Assembly (NCBI GenBank): GCA_945900455.1
Contig: CAMDJH010000020.1
Span: forward strand, 1-39,890
Source: Akkermansia muciniphila
Lineage (GTDB): Bacteria; Verrucomicrobiota; Verrucomicrobiia; Limisphaerales; UBA9464
Direction: 5' to 3'
DNA: 39,890 nucleotides
Shown here: in pieces, positions 1-9,491 of the stretch
How positions within the stretch are numbered: the first letter of the stretch is position 1
Layout of the letters: each line of letters starts with the position of its first letter
Program-made: the position numbers and the translations under genes
The notes under the pieces: generated by a model
Databases searched by the model: none
What the model saw: only the letters and a program-made list of their open reading frames with translations
Told to the model about the DNA's origin: nothing

Positions 1-533
1 GAAACGGCTACTGGCAGCAGTTATTCCCACACGCGCAGTTCTCCGTCCAGCCTTCTGGCTGACCACAATCTCTTCGCAATCTCAGCGCATTTTTTATCTC
101 ATCTTACTGTCACTCGAGAAAACCACCCTTTCCGTGAGATGCACCCGCCCACACTTCGGACCCACTTTTTCCTTGCGTCATCGCTCGAATTGTGCAGAGT
201 TCCAGCCCTCGCAGCGCGTGCGAGTGCCTAACCCAATTCGTGCAGCGTGAATATTCGCAAGTACATCTCTCAAACGGCCAATCCGTCTCGGTTGCTGCAG
301 TGGTCGATGGGGCGCCCTTGGTACCTTATCTCCTCCTCTAAGTTTCCCAGCCGGGCCTGTGTTGCGGCTCGTTTGGAGATATCCATGCCGAGTAAACCCT
401 CCGCCGAGTAAACCCTCCGCCGAGTAAACCCTCCGCCGAGTAAACCCTCCATGCGTTCACTTTGATGGTTCCGGCGGTGCGCGGGTGACCGATAACAATT
501 TCTGATTCCGATTTTCTTAAGCCGTTTCTCAAC
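1..533. other. Non-coding upstream region
   Basis: I see no credible gene here. Open frames on the minus strand run antisense into the gene at 534 and have no recognisable content, so I treat them as shadows. The only structured element is the 16-bp tandem repeat at 387-450. The stretch is probably the 5' intergenic and promoter region of the giant secreted protein gene. No promoter with good spacing was found. Confidence 0.6.
387..450. repeat. 16-bp tandem repeat, four perfect copies
   Basis: The unit GCCGAGTAAACCCTCC occurs four times head to tail without mismatch (387-402, 403-418, 419-434, 435-450). It lies 84 bp upstream of the ATG at 534. Because 16 is not a multiple of 3, the array cycles through all reading frames, which argues against it being coding. 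It could be a VNTR or a repeated binding site; nothing in the sequence decides between these. Confidence 0.9.
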
Positions 534-1877
534 ATGAGCTTCACGATTCCCCACTTGTCTCCCGCTGGTCGTACCGAAGGCGCTCGTCGCACCGGCAGGC
601 TCGGGCTGTTCCCCCGGCTCACCGCCGCCTTCCTGGCGGCCACGATGCTGACCAACGGGCCAACCGCCCAGGCTCACAACCTGGATCAGCGCGACACCCA
701 GATCGCTTTCGACGATGCGTTCGTGCAGGTGATGTCGACTCGCGCCTCGCTCAACCAGCCGCTGGTGCAGATCAATGACGAGTTTTGGGTTGTTCTGAAG
801 TCCACACCCGGGCCTGGGACGGACACCGGTGTGGGTGGGTACCTGACCTTCTACGTACCCGACGGCGTTCAGGTTGTTGGCGCCGTCTACATGGCGCCGA
901 CTCCGGGCACCGCGGGTTCCGCGTCGGCTCCAGCCAATTTTACGCCGATCCCGATCAAGGGACAGTCGATTATCGCCATCGGCAGCGGACCAATCGCGGC
1001 CGCATCGTCCCCGGGTCTCTCCGGCTTGACCCTGAGCAATAACTTCGGCCAGTCCGAACTGACCGTTACCGGCGCCGGTCTCCATCGTGGCACGATTGCG
1101 GGAGTTTACGCGGATACCGGCATATTCTACTCCACCGATCCGCGAACCGCGTTTCAGAGCTGGTCCAATGCCGCACCCGGCAGCGCATCCCCTTCCAGCC
1201 CGACGGATGTGACCCGCCGAGGTTATCCGATCGCGATGGTCAATAATCGCGGCGAAACTCAAGTGCCGGTCACCCGCTGGGACGCCGAGCAACTCATCGG
1301 TTACGGTCGTTCGGACGTGGCACCAGCCGTCGATCCCAACGGTCGCGGCAGTACCCCGTGGGGTCTTGGAAACGTGGTCGCCGGTCCGCAAAGTGGTTAC
1401 TCCTGGGAATTCAACCTCAACCGCTACGTGGACGACGGAAAACCTGGATACGCGGTCGCCGCGTTAAAGAATTCGGTTACCAATGTTGGCGTATGGAAGC
1501 GCATTCAGTACCCAGGCAGTCAGTATTCCAAGGATCAGGCCGGGCTCGTTTCTTCGGCGCTCGGTTTCGCCGGTGAAGATGCGAGCACCGTCGGGTTCGC
1601 CCTGAGTTCGGCGACCCCGCTGACGAATACGGTCAGCCAGACCGACTCCATCAGCCCGAAGGCCGTGCGTTTCTCGTACGGTATGCTCGAGTTGGGGCGC
1701 CCGGAATATGCCGCGGTCAAAATCAAGATTAACGCCACCACCGCTGCCTGCTGGCAGATGTGGTCGGATGCATTTGGCGGTGACGCCGGCGGCGATCAAG
1801 GGGGCAAGGATCACGAATGGCGCTACTACGATCCCACCGTCGTTACCCTCAGCCGTGCACCTATGTTACGAAAGTAG
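534..1877 (+). CDS. N-terminal part of giant secreted protein (frame-broken)
   Basis: This 447-residue frame starts with a basic segment and a hydrophobic stretch (residues about 24-47, ending near AQA-HN), which looks like a signal peptide, so the product is probably exported. The rest is a beta-rich extracellular-type sequence that I do not recognise as a named domain. The frame ends at 1877 with a nonsense tail (PMLRK). The next frame contains an unbroken continuation: after the Ala codon at 1857-1859, reading from 1859 in frame 2 gives TYVTKVAAN, which runs straight into a DUF11-like module. I therefore read 534-9487 as one gene of about 2,984 aa carrying a -1 frame break. The break could be a one-base loss in the sequence, a real mutation, or less likely programmed slippage, since there is no heptameric slippery site. 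The homologue family is uncertain. Confidence 0.75.
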   Translation: MSFTIPHLSPAGRTEGARRTGRLGLFPRLTAAFLAATMLTNGPTAQAHNLDQRDTQIAFDDAFVQVMSTRASLNQPLVQINDEFWVVLKSTPGPGTDTGVGGYLTFYVPDGVQVVGAVYMAPTPGTAGSASAPANFTPIPIKGQSIIAIGSGPIAAASSPGLSGLTLSNNFGQSELTVTGAGLHRGTIAGVYADTGIFYSTDPRTAFQSWSNAAPGSASPSSPTDVTRRGYPIAMVNNRGETQVPVTRWDAEQLIGYGRSDVAPAVDPNGRGSTPWGLGNVVAGPQSGYSWEFNLNRYVDDGKPGYAVAALKNSVTNVGVWKRIQYPGSQYSKDQAGLVSSALGFAGEDASTVGFALSSATPLTNTVSQTDSISPKAVRFSYGMLELGRPEYAAVKIKINATTAACWQMWSDAFGGDAGGDQGGKDHEWRYYDPTVVTLSRAPMLRK

Positions 1878-4800
1878 CGGCCAATCCCCTGCTCGAGTTG
1901 AACGAAAATTCGTACTTCACCATCCGGTTTGCCAACATGGGCACCGTTCCCTTGCCGGATGTGAAGTTGACCGATCCATTTCCCTCGGGTCTGACCTTCC
2001 TCAGCTCCGTGCCTGCCCAATTTAGCGGTCCCAACCCTTTGGTCTGGAACCTCGGTACCGTCGGCACCAACGAGATACGAACAATTATTGTCAATTTTAA
2101 GGCCACTAGCCTTGGCACAGTGATCAATGGCGTCACCGCCACCAGCTCGACCAACAAGCTCGGTGGCGCTACGGACACCGTCGAGGTCAGTGCGAAAGCG
2201 CTGCTCTACTGTGATAAGGAAGCCTCCCCATCCACGCTCAGTCCAGGTGGCACGGTTACTTATACGCTGAGGATTTCCAATGGCGGCACGGGTAATAACG
2301 GCGTTCCGCTGGTGATCACCGACCAGCTTCCCCCCAATTTTTCCTACGTCTCGCTCGTCAGCGCCTCTCTCAATGGCGATGGCGTGTTTAACGGAAGTGA
2401 TGTCGGCATCCCCAACGTTACGCTCAATCTGTACGAAGATACCAATGGCAACGGTGCCATTGACGCCGGGGATCTCCTCATCGCCACAACCAATAGCGGT
2501 GCAGGTGGGATTTATACATTCCCCGGGCTCGGCACCAATTTCAATTACATCGTCGATGCCGACGATTTGGACCCGGATCTGACCACCTTTTTCTCACCTA
2601 ATTCCTACACGGCCACGACGATCGCCCTCCGGTCCATCCTGAGCCTGACTGGCACCAACAACACCGCCGACTTCGGGTATGCTAACCTGCCCAGTACGAT
2701 CGGCGACACGGTGTTTTCGGACGTGAATCTCAATAACGTTTATGACTTTGGCACGGATGAACCTCTCAGCCTAATTACCGTCACCCTTTACCGCGATAGC
2801 AATGGGGATGGCATCGCCGATGGTCCGGCATTGGCGACGACTGTTACCGATATCAATGGCCAATACCTGTTCGGCGGTCTCGCCCCGGATACGTACCTGG
2901 TGGTCGTCGACACAGACGACACAGATCTCGCGGCCGGTTTTGGCGCGTCCATCCGTGAAATCGAAGTCGTCCTGGCAGCCAATACCAATTATCTCACGGC
3001 GGATTTCCCGTTCATCCAGCTCATTGACAAGACGGTGAACATCACCTTCGCCGGACTCGGCACGAATCTCACCTACACCATCAAGCCTTACTGGCCCGGA
3101 CCCGATTCGCTCATCGACGCACAAGTGACGGACCCCGTCCCGACGAACACTGTTTACATTGCAAATTCCGCCAATGCCGAGGGAACCAACGACAACGGTG
3201 TGGTCACCTGGAATCTCGGCTCCACGTTGCCCGCGAGTCCAGCCGACACCGTGGGAGTGGGCTTCACCAAATGCCCGGCACCGCCTTTGACGAATTCCGC
3301 AGTGGCGGACACGTTTATTCGCAGAACCTCCCCGACAAACAACTTCGGGGTAACCGATCCGCTAAGCAGCGCGAGGGATACGTCCACCACGAACAAGGAC
3401 GTCATCCTGATGCGCTTTGATCTGAGCAGCGTTCCGGCTGGTGCCACAATTCAGGGGGCGACTTTTTACATCTATAATTCAGAGGACGGGGACAAGAAAG
3501 ATTCCGTCTCGGTGCGGCGCTTATTAACACCCTGGGTTGAAGGCACGAAGAACGGCACGGGTCTAGCCGATGGCGCAACGTGGAACCGGCAGGATGGAAC
3601 TAACAACTGGGCCAGCGGTGCGTTTGGGACGAATGACTACAGCTCGAAGATTTACGCAACCATCGGTGTGAATAAGAGCAACTTGCTCTCCGCCGATGTC
3701 ACGGCATTGGTGAAGGATTGGCTCAGTACGACAAATAACGGCATGGCGCTCCTCCAGGAGGGTATCGACAACGAGGTCAACGAATGGTCATCCCGATCGA
3801 ATAGCACGGCGGCCAATCGGCCCAAACTTGTCATCCGCTATGAGATCACGACGAATGTCGTCTGCTCCGCCTTCACGACGAATACCGTTTCCGGTGATGC
3901 GGTAATTGACGAAAATGCTCCAACGACGGCGGGCGGTACCGGTGGTGATTTGAAGGTCAAGGTCGACTCAGCCAAGCGGAAGTATGCTCTGATTAAGCCG
4001 GACCTGAGCGGCATTCCGACGGGGGCAATCCTTACCAACGCCTTCCTGGACATGAACCTGACTGGAGGCCTGAACAATAACAGTAACTTACTCTACCGCG
4101 TGACGACGGACTGGACCGAAGGCGGGGCCACCTGGAACACGCGTGACGGTGTCACGCGCTGGGCCAACGGCACTAACTTTACTACAGCGGACTACGACAC
4201 AAACCTTCTGGCCCGATGGAGTGTCGATGACAGTCTTCCAACGGTGGTGATCTCCACCAATCTCACTACCGTCATTTCCAATTGGGTCAACAATGTCTAT
4301 CCCAACTACGGCTTCGTACTCATCCCAATTGGATCGACCACGGGCGACGTCAAATACGATGCTCGAGAGAAACCATCTGTCTATCCCCGAATACGGGCCA
4401 CGTGGGGGACCGTGCTCTTTACCAAGCCGGCCACCCACGTCGAAATGGACGTGAATCCTCTGCTCTTCACTGGCACCAACAACGTCACAGTGACGATGAC
4501 GGTTACCTCGGGAACGAACATCAACAGTATCACTGCGCCCACGAACTTGGTGGTGAATGCCAGCGGAGTGAATGTCGGCAAGGTGAGCGGACCTTCGCCC
4601 GCTGGGTCTGTGAACCTCAGTTCGAATGCGCCCCTGATCTTTACTTGGGTCTATGCGGTGACCAACGGCTCAGACAGCACCGTCAAGAGCGTCTCCTTCA
4701 GCGGAAGCCCGACGTCGCCCAATGCCGAATTCGGAAACGCTTCCTCCCGCTCCACCATCGTCGTCCCACCGCTCACCTTCAAGGTTGCGGTGACCAATCT

Positions 4801-7800
4801 CATCGGTGGAACGATTACCAACGCGGCAACCCTGGCGGACTCTGGTGCGGTGAACATCGATTCCCCGGAAGTGGCCACCGCCACCTCCGCCAATAGCATC
4901 GGAGACTACGTCTGGCATGACCTCAATGGGGACGGCATCCAGCAAGGTGGCGAGCCGCCGTTCACGAACATCACGGTAGTTCTGTACAAGAACAGTTTGC
5001 CGGTGGCGACCAACCTTACCGATGTCAATGGGCTGTATTCGTTCGCGGGCTTGGAGTTGGGAACGAATGAGTACCAAGTGCTCTTCACCAACATTCCGTC
5101 GGGCTTCGCCTTCTCCCCGGCGAATCAGGGTGGCAACACCAATCTCGACAGCAACCCGAACGTACTGACGGGTCTGACGCCGGTCATCACGATGAATACG
5201 GGTGAGACAAACAACAGCGTCGACGCGGGACTCGTCGGTATATTGAATATCGGCGGCACCGTCTGGTACGATGCTAGTGGCAACGGAACGAATGACCTCG
5301 GCGAAGTCGGCATCACCAATGTGCCGGTGACGTTGCTATCGATTACGGGCGGCACAACCAATGTGGTGACGAGCCAGAACACGGATGCCACTGGCTTCTA
5401 CAACTTCACAAATCTTCCGCCGGGTAATTACCAGGTGGTAATAAGCAATCCGCCGCCGGCCTATCCCTTCAGTACGGTGGACAGGACAACCACGGATCTC
5501 GGTGCAGCCGCTCCGGACGAAGTGGATAATGGAAGTCAGCCGAGCGGAAGCGGTACAGAGGTAAGAAGCCCCGTGATCGCTCTCGCAGCAGGGACAGAGC
5601 CGACCGCCGATGGCGACGGTGCCAATGGTAATCGAACGTTAGACTTTGGATTTGACTCCACCGCGACGGTGACGGGCCATCTCTATTATGACACGAACGG
5701 CAACGGCGTGCAGGAAGGCGGCGAGCCGAACCTGACGAACGTGACGGTGACGGTGACGAGCGGGACGAACATCGTCCTCGTGTCCACGGATGCGAGCGGT
5801 AATTGGAGCGCGAACGTGCCGCCGGGCAGCGTCACCAACAACGTGGATAACGCGGACGCCGACTTCCTGGCACAAGTACCAGCGGGCTACATCCAGACCG
5901 AGGGCACCGATCCGACGGTGGTGACGGCGCCAGCCGGTGTCACAACCTCTGCGGGTAACGATGGGTACTACACACCGGCCACGGTAACGGGCCATCTCTA
6001 TTACGACGTGAATGGGAACGGGGTGCAGGAAGGCGGCGAGCCGAACCTGACGAACGTGACCGTGACGGTGACGAGCGGGACGAACATTGTCCTCGTGTCG
6101 ACGGATGCGAGCGGTAATTGGAGCGCAAACGTGCCGCCGGGCAGTGTGACCAACAACGTGGACAACGCGGATGCCGACTTCCTGGCGCAGGTCCCGCCGG
6201 GCTACATCCAGACCGAAGGCACCGATCCGACGGTGGTCAACGCACCCGCTGGAGTGACAACGCCCACGGGTAACGACGGGTATTTTGCGCCAGCGACGAT
6301 CGGAGACTACGCATGGTCCGACCTCAACGGGGACGGCATACAGCAGGGGGGTGAACCGCCGTTTACCAACATCACGGTTATTTTGTACCTGAGTGGAATT
6401 CCGGTGGCGACGAACGTGACGGATGCCAACGGGTTGTACGTGTTCACGAACTTGCCGCCGGCCACAAACCAGTATCAGGTGCTCTTCACCAATCTGCCGC
6501 CGGGCTTCGGCTTCTCAGCGCCGAACCAGGGCAGTGACACGAACCTGGACAGCAATCCGAATCCGCTGACGGGTCTGACGCCGGTGATCACGCTGATCCC
6601 AGGTCAGACGAACAACAGCATTGATGCAGGCATCCGGGTTTCTCTGTCCGTCGGCAGTTTGGTGTGGTTTGACGCGAACAACGATGGGACGAATAACAAC
6701 GCCGAAGTCGGGATTTCGAGTGTGAGCGTGTACCTGTTGTCGGTCGATACAAACGCGAACACGACGACCGTGGTGGGAACGACGAACACGGATATCAATG
6801 GGTTATACCATTTCTCGAACCTGCTGCCGGGTAACTATCAAGTGGTCATCAGCAATCCTCCCGCAAGCTATCCGTTGGCCAGTCTGACGATTGTGACGAA
6901 TGACACCGGCGCGAATGGTCCGGACAATCTAAACAATGGGACACAGAGCACGAACGGGGCTGGCAGCTACGTGAATCAGCCGGTGAGATCGCCAGTGTTC
7001 AATCTGAGTCTGAACACGGAGCCGCCGGCGGGTGTGGACGGGACGGATGCCAATTCGAATGACACGGTGGATTTCGGATTCGGCGTCATACCGACCTATG
7101 CGCAGGTGGGAACGGTGAGAGCGGCCAATGGCTGGGTGGAGTTCACGACATCGACCGAGTTGGGCAGCGTCGGGTTCGACGTATACCGACAGACAGAGGA
7201 GGGTTGGGTAAAAGTGTCGGCCAACCGTCTGCCGGCAGTGGACGAACCGCAGGGCGGGACGTACCGGGTGGCAGACGTGAATCAACCGGCTGCGGGCGAC
7301 GTGACCTACCGGATTGTGGAACTGGACGACAACGGCCAGGAGAATGTTCTGGGACCCGTGACGGTCACGGCGAACTCGGAAGCGGTGGAATACACGGCGA
7401 GCGTTGTCGTGGCCCGGGCACCGATGGCGACCAAGGTGCAGCGGATCGCGGCGGCGCTGCAGGTGCGCAACACGGCTCGGGCCCTGACCGGTGCCGGGGG
7501 CTATCATCTGGTCAAGATCACGGTCAACCAGAGTGGTGTGCAGTATGTGTCGGCCGAAACGATCGCGGCGGCGGTGAACCGCGCGGTGAGCGAAGTTCAA
7601 GACTGGCTGAAGAATGGTGTTGTTGGCCTGACTCACGGCGGCCGAGCGGTGACGTACATCCCGGCACAGGACGGGGCCGGACTCTACTTCGTGGGGGAGG
7701 CCGGGAAGATGGGTCGGGTGTACTGGCTGAGCGGGACGAAGAACGCAACGGTGGAGAGCGTCGATGGCGGATCGCCGGAAAGTGGGCCGGTTGACACGCA

Positions 7801-9487
7801 AGAAGTGACGACGGCCTACGAGCGGGATCTGCTGCCGGTGCCGCAGGTGACGAGCGATCCGACGGATGACTTCTGGATGTGGGGTCGGATCGTGACGGAA
7901 GCGGTGGTGGGCGGAAAGTTCAGCACCACGTTCCAGTTGGACGCGACGGTGGACGGCTCCGGAGAGATTGACGTGCGCCTGCAGGGTGGCAGCCAGGCAA
8001 GTCACAAAGCGCAGGTGACATTAAACGGGACGGTCCTTGGGGTAACGGGCTTTGCTGGCAAGGCGGTGCATGGTGCTACGTTTGCGGTGCCGGCGGGAGT
8101 GCTGCATTCCGGAAACAACCAACTGACGGTGACGGGACTGAAGGCCGGGAACGGCAGTCGGTTCTATCTGGATCGCTTCAATCTGAAGACCTCGAAGCAG
8201 TTGATGGCATCGAATGGCCGGTTGGAGTTCAAGGGTCAGGGAGTGGTGACGCTGGGCGGATTTAGCCGACCGGATGTGGTGGTGTTTGAGTTGAGCGACG
8301 TGAGAAATCCGAAGGTGGTGATGAACCTGACGTCGCACGGGAGCACGGTAAGTCTGCAGACGACCGAGGGTGTTCGGTACCTGGCGATACAGGGCGGGGG
8401 AGCGATCACGCCCGCGCGGGTGGAGGCGGTCACTCTGGCTGGGCTTGGGAGCGGGAAGCGCAAGGGTGAGTACGTGGTGATTGCGCCGGCGGCGATGGCG
8501 AAGACGGCGGAAGAGCTGGCGGGCTACCGACGGAGTCAAGGGTTGACGGCGGTCGTGGTGACGGTGGAAGACATCGCCAACGAGTATGGGGATGGATTGA
8601 TCAGTCCTGAGGCGATCCGCGGGTTCATTGAGGCGGCGCATGAGAAGTGGATCCGAGGGCCCGCGTACGTGGTGCTGGTGGGAGATGGAACCTACGACTA
8701 CCGGGACATCAGCCGGAGTGGGGACAACGTGATCCCGGCCGGCCTGACGGGAACAGGGTACGGATTGTACGCCAGTGACTCGCTTCTAGGCGACGTGGAT
8801 GGAGACGGCGTACCGGAGGTGGCGGTGGGTCGACTGCCGGTGCTGACGTCCATCGAGCTGGAGCGAATGATTGGGAAGATCCGATCCTACGAGGCGGGAA
8901 CGGCGGCGAAGGTGCTGGTTGTGGCGGACCGGGCCGATGGCGGCGGAGACTTCGGACAGGACGGACGGGCCATGAAGGGAATTCTTGGGCTCCGGCGGCC
9001 GACGGAGCTGTTGAGTGGGAATCCGACCGCAGTGAGGGACGAGCTGATGAAGCAACTGAAGGGCGGCCAGGTAGGGCTCTTGAGCTACATAGGTCACGGG
9101 GGCCTGGACCGGTTGGGAAGTTCGGATCGTGGGTACCTGACCAGTGCGGATGCAACGGGAACGGGATTAGCGGGAAGTCTGCCCGTGATTGCGGCAGGGA
9201 CGTGTGTGGCGGGACAATTCTCGGTACCCGGTTTTGACTGCGTGGGCGAAGAGTTGGTGGTTGCGGAAGGCGGGGCTGTGGCGGTGTGGGCGCCGAGCGG
9301 ACTGAGCCTGAATCCGGAATCACAGAAACTACATCGGGCTTTTGCGAGAAGCCTTGGGAAGAAGGGGACGGTACGACTCGGTGATGCACTGAGAGCGGCG
9401 GCGCGGGAGTACCGAGCCGGGGGTGGCAAGACGGAAGTGAGTGGGACGCATAACCTGCTGGGCGACCCGGCGTTGAAGGTGAAATGA
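1817..9487 (+). CDS. Giant multidomain surface/secreted protein with C-terminal C25 (gingipain-like) peptidase
   Basis: This frame has 2,556 residues; the part up to about residue 14 is out-of-frame read-through and the real product probably begins at 534. Order from residue 15: DUF11-like modules (about 23-180), SdrD-B-like modules with DxNxDG-type loops (about 180-400), a third DUF11-like module (about 400-490), and two DNRLRE/CBM96-like modules (about 494-676 and 678-865). Next come another DUF11-like stretch, then six SdrD-B-like repeats in the order A-B-C-C-A-B (about 1028-1758). After a linker region, a peptidase C25 domain occupies about 2220-2556. The catalytic pair is visible as His2427 in YIGHGG and Cys2463 in AAGTCVAGQF, 36 residues apart, close to the spacing in gingipains. 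No type IX sorting domain or PEP-CTERM anchor is seen at the end, which is LLGDPALKVK. The PEP-CTERM gene starts 5-47 bp downstream, so co-transcription is likely. The modular part suggests a cell-surface stalk or adhesin, and the C-terminus suggests an active protease or self-processing enzyme. Confidence 0.88.
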   Translation: MALLRSHRRYPQPCTYVTKVAANPLLELNENSYFTIRFANMGTVPLPDVKLTDPFPSGLTFLSSVPAQFSGPNPLVWNLGTVGTNEIRTIIVNFKATSLGTVINGVTATSSTNKLGGATDTVEVSAKALLYCDKEASPSTLSPGGTVTYTLRISNGGTGNNGVPLVITDQLPPNFSYVSLVSASLNGDGVFNGSDVGIPNVTLNLYEDTNGNGAIDAGDLLIATTNSGAGGIYTFPGLGTNFNYIVDADDLDPDLTTFFSPNSYTATTIALRSILSLTGTNNTADFGYANLPSTIGDTVFSDVNLNNVYDFGTDEPLSLITVTLYRDSNGDGIADGPALATTVTDINGQYLFGGLAPDTYLVVVDTDDTDLAAGFGASIREIEVVLAANTNYLTADFPFIQLIDKTVNITFAGLGTNLTYTIKPYWPGPDSLIDAQVTDPVPTNTVYIANSANAEGTNDNGVVTWNLGSTLPASPADTVGVGFTKCPAPPLTNSAVADTFIRRTSPTNNFGVTDPLSSARDTSTTNKDVILMRFDLSSVPAGATIQGATFYIYNSEDGDKKDSVSVRRLLTPWVEGTKNGTGLADGATWNRQDGTNNWASGAFGTNDYSSKIYATIGVNKSNLLSADVTALVKDWLSTTNNGMALLQEGIDNEVNEWSSRSNSTAANRPKLVIRYEITTNVVCSAFTTNTVSGDAVIDENAPTTAGGTGGDLKVKVDSAKRKYALIKPDLSGIPTGAILTNAFLDMNLTGGLNNNSNLLYRVTTDWTEGGATWNTRDGVTRWANGTNFTTADYDTNLLARWSVDDSLPTVVISTNLTTVISNWVNNVYPNYGFVLIPIGSTTGDVKYDAREKPSVYPRIRATWGTVLFTKPATHVEMDVNPLLFTGTNNVTVTMTVTSGTNINSITAPTNLVVNASGVNVGKVSGPSPAGSVNLSSNAPLIFTWVYAVTNGSDSTVKSVSFSGSPTSPNAEFGNASSRSTIVVPPLTFKVAVTNLIGGTITNAATLADSGAVNIDSPEVATATSANSIGDYVWHDLNGDGIQQGGEPPFTNITVVLYKNSLPVATNLTDVNGLYSFAGLELGTNEYQVLFTNIPSGFAFSPANQGGNTNLDSNPNVLTGLTPVITMNTGETNNSVDAGLVGILNIGGTVWYDASGNGTNDLGEVGITNVPVTLLSITGGTTNVVTSQNTDATGFYNFTNLPPGNYQVVISNPPPAYPFSTVDRTTTDLGAAAPDEVDNGSQPSGSGTEVRSPVIALAAGTEPTADGDGANGNRTLDFGFDSTATVTGHLYYDTNGNGVQEGGEPNLTNVTVTVTSGTNIVLVSTDASGNWSANVPPGSVTNNVDNADADFLAQVPAGYIQTEGTDPTVVTAPAGVTTSAGNDGYYTPATVTGHLYYDVNGNGVQEGGEPNLTNVTVTVTSGTNIVLVSTDASGNWSANVPPGSVTNNVDNADADFLAQVPPGYIQTEGTDPTVVNAPAGVTTPTGNDGYFAPATIGDYAWSDLNGDGIQQGGEPPFTNITVILYLSGIPVATNVTDANGLYVFTNLPPATNQYQVLFTNLPPGFGFSAPNQGSDTNLDSNPNPLTGLTPVITLIPGQTNNSIDAGIRVSLSVGSLVWFDANNDGTNNNAEVGISSVSVYLLSVDTNANTTTVVGTTNTDINGLYHFSNLLPGNYQVVISNPPASYPLASLTIVTNDTGANGPDNLNNGTQSTNGAGSYVNQPVRSPVFNLSLNTEPPAGVDGTDANSNDTVDFGFGVIPTYAQVGTVRAANGWVEFTTSTELGSVGFDVYRQTEEGWVKVSANRLPAVDEPQGGTYRVADVNQPAAGDVTYRIVELDDNGQENVLGPVTVTANSEAVEYTASVVVARAPMATKVQRIAAALQVRNTARALTGAGGYHLVKITVNQSGVQYVSAETIAAAVNRAVSEVQDWLKNGVVGLTHGGRAVTYIPAQDGAGLYFVGEAGKMGRVYWLSGTKNATVESVDGGSPESGPVDTQEVTTAYERDLLPVPQVTSDPTDDFWMWGRIVTEAVVGGKFSTTFQLDATVDGSGEIDVRLQGGSQASHKAQVTLNGTVLGVTGFAGKAVHGATFAVPAGVLHSGNNQLTVTGLKAGNGSRFYLDRFNLKTSKQLMASNGRLEFKGQGVVTLGGFSRPDVVVFELSDVRNPKVVMNLTSHGSTVSLQTTEGVRYLAIQGGGAITPARVEAVTLAGLGSGKRKGEYVVIAPAAMAKTAEELAGYRRSQGLTAVVVTVEDIANEYGDGLISPEAIRGFIEAAHEKWIRGPAYVVLVGDGTYDYRDISRSGDNVIPAGLTGTGYGLYASDSLLGDVDGDGVPEVAVGRLPVLTSIELERMIGKIRSYEAGTAAKVLVVADRADGGGDFGQDGRAMKGILGLRRPTELLSGNPTAVRDELMKQLKGGQVGLLSYIGHGGLDRLGSSDRGYLTSADATGTGLAGSLPVIAAGTCVAGQFSVPGFDCVGEELVVAEGGAVAVWAPSGLSLNPESQKLHRAFARSLGKKGTVRLGDALRAAAREYRAGGGKTEVSGTHNLLGDPALKVK
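5666..6295 (+). repeat. Two tandem 315-bp repeats inside the giant gene
   Basis: Nucleotides 5666-5980 and 5981-6295 encode two 105-residue modules that differ at only about 7 residues. The period is exactly 105 codons, so the frame is kept. Both encode a carboxypeptidase-regulatory/SdrD-B-like fold with a loop of the type DxNGNGVQEGGEP. They sit between larger A and B modules that are themselves duplicated on either side (A about 4898-5235 and 6296-6640; B about 5245-5655 and 6645-7090). Confidence 0.9.
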
Positions 9488-9491
9488 GGGA

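Noticed and set aside
270-1391. Minus-strand 373-residue open frame across the start of the giant gene
   Set aside because: It is antisense to the signal-peptide-bearing gene and its sequence is arginine-rich with no domain. It also runs through the 16-bp repeats, where it encodes only a repeat-derived string.
1850-1866. Programmed -1 ribosomal frameshift at the giant gene
   Set aside because: No X-XXY-YYZ slippery heptamer or clear downstream pseudoknot is seen; an indel is the simpler reading.
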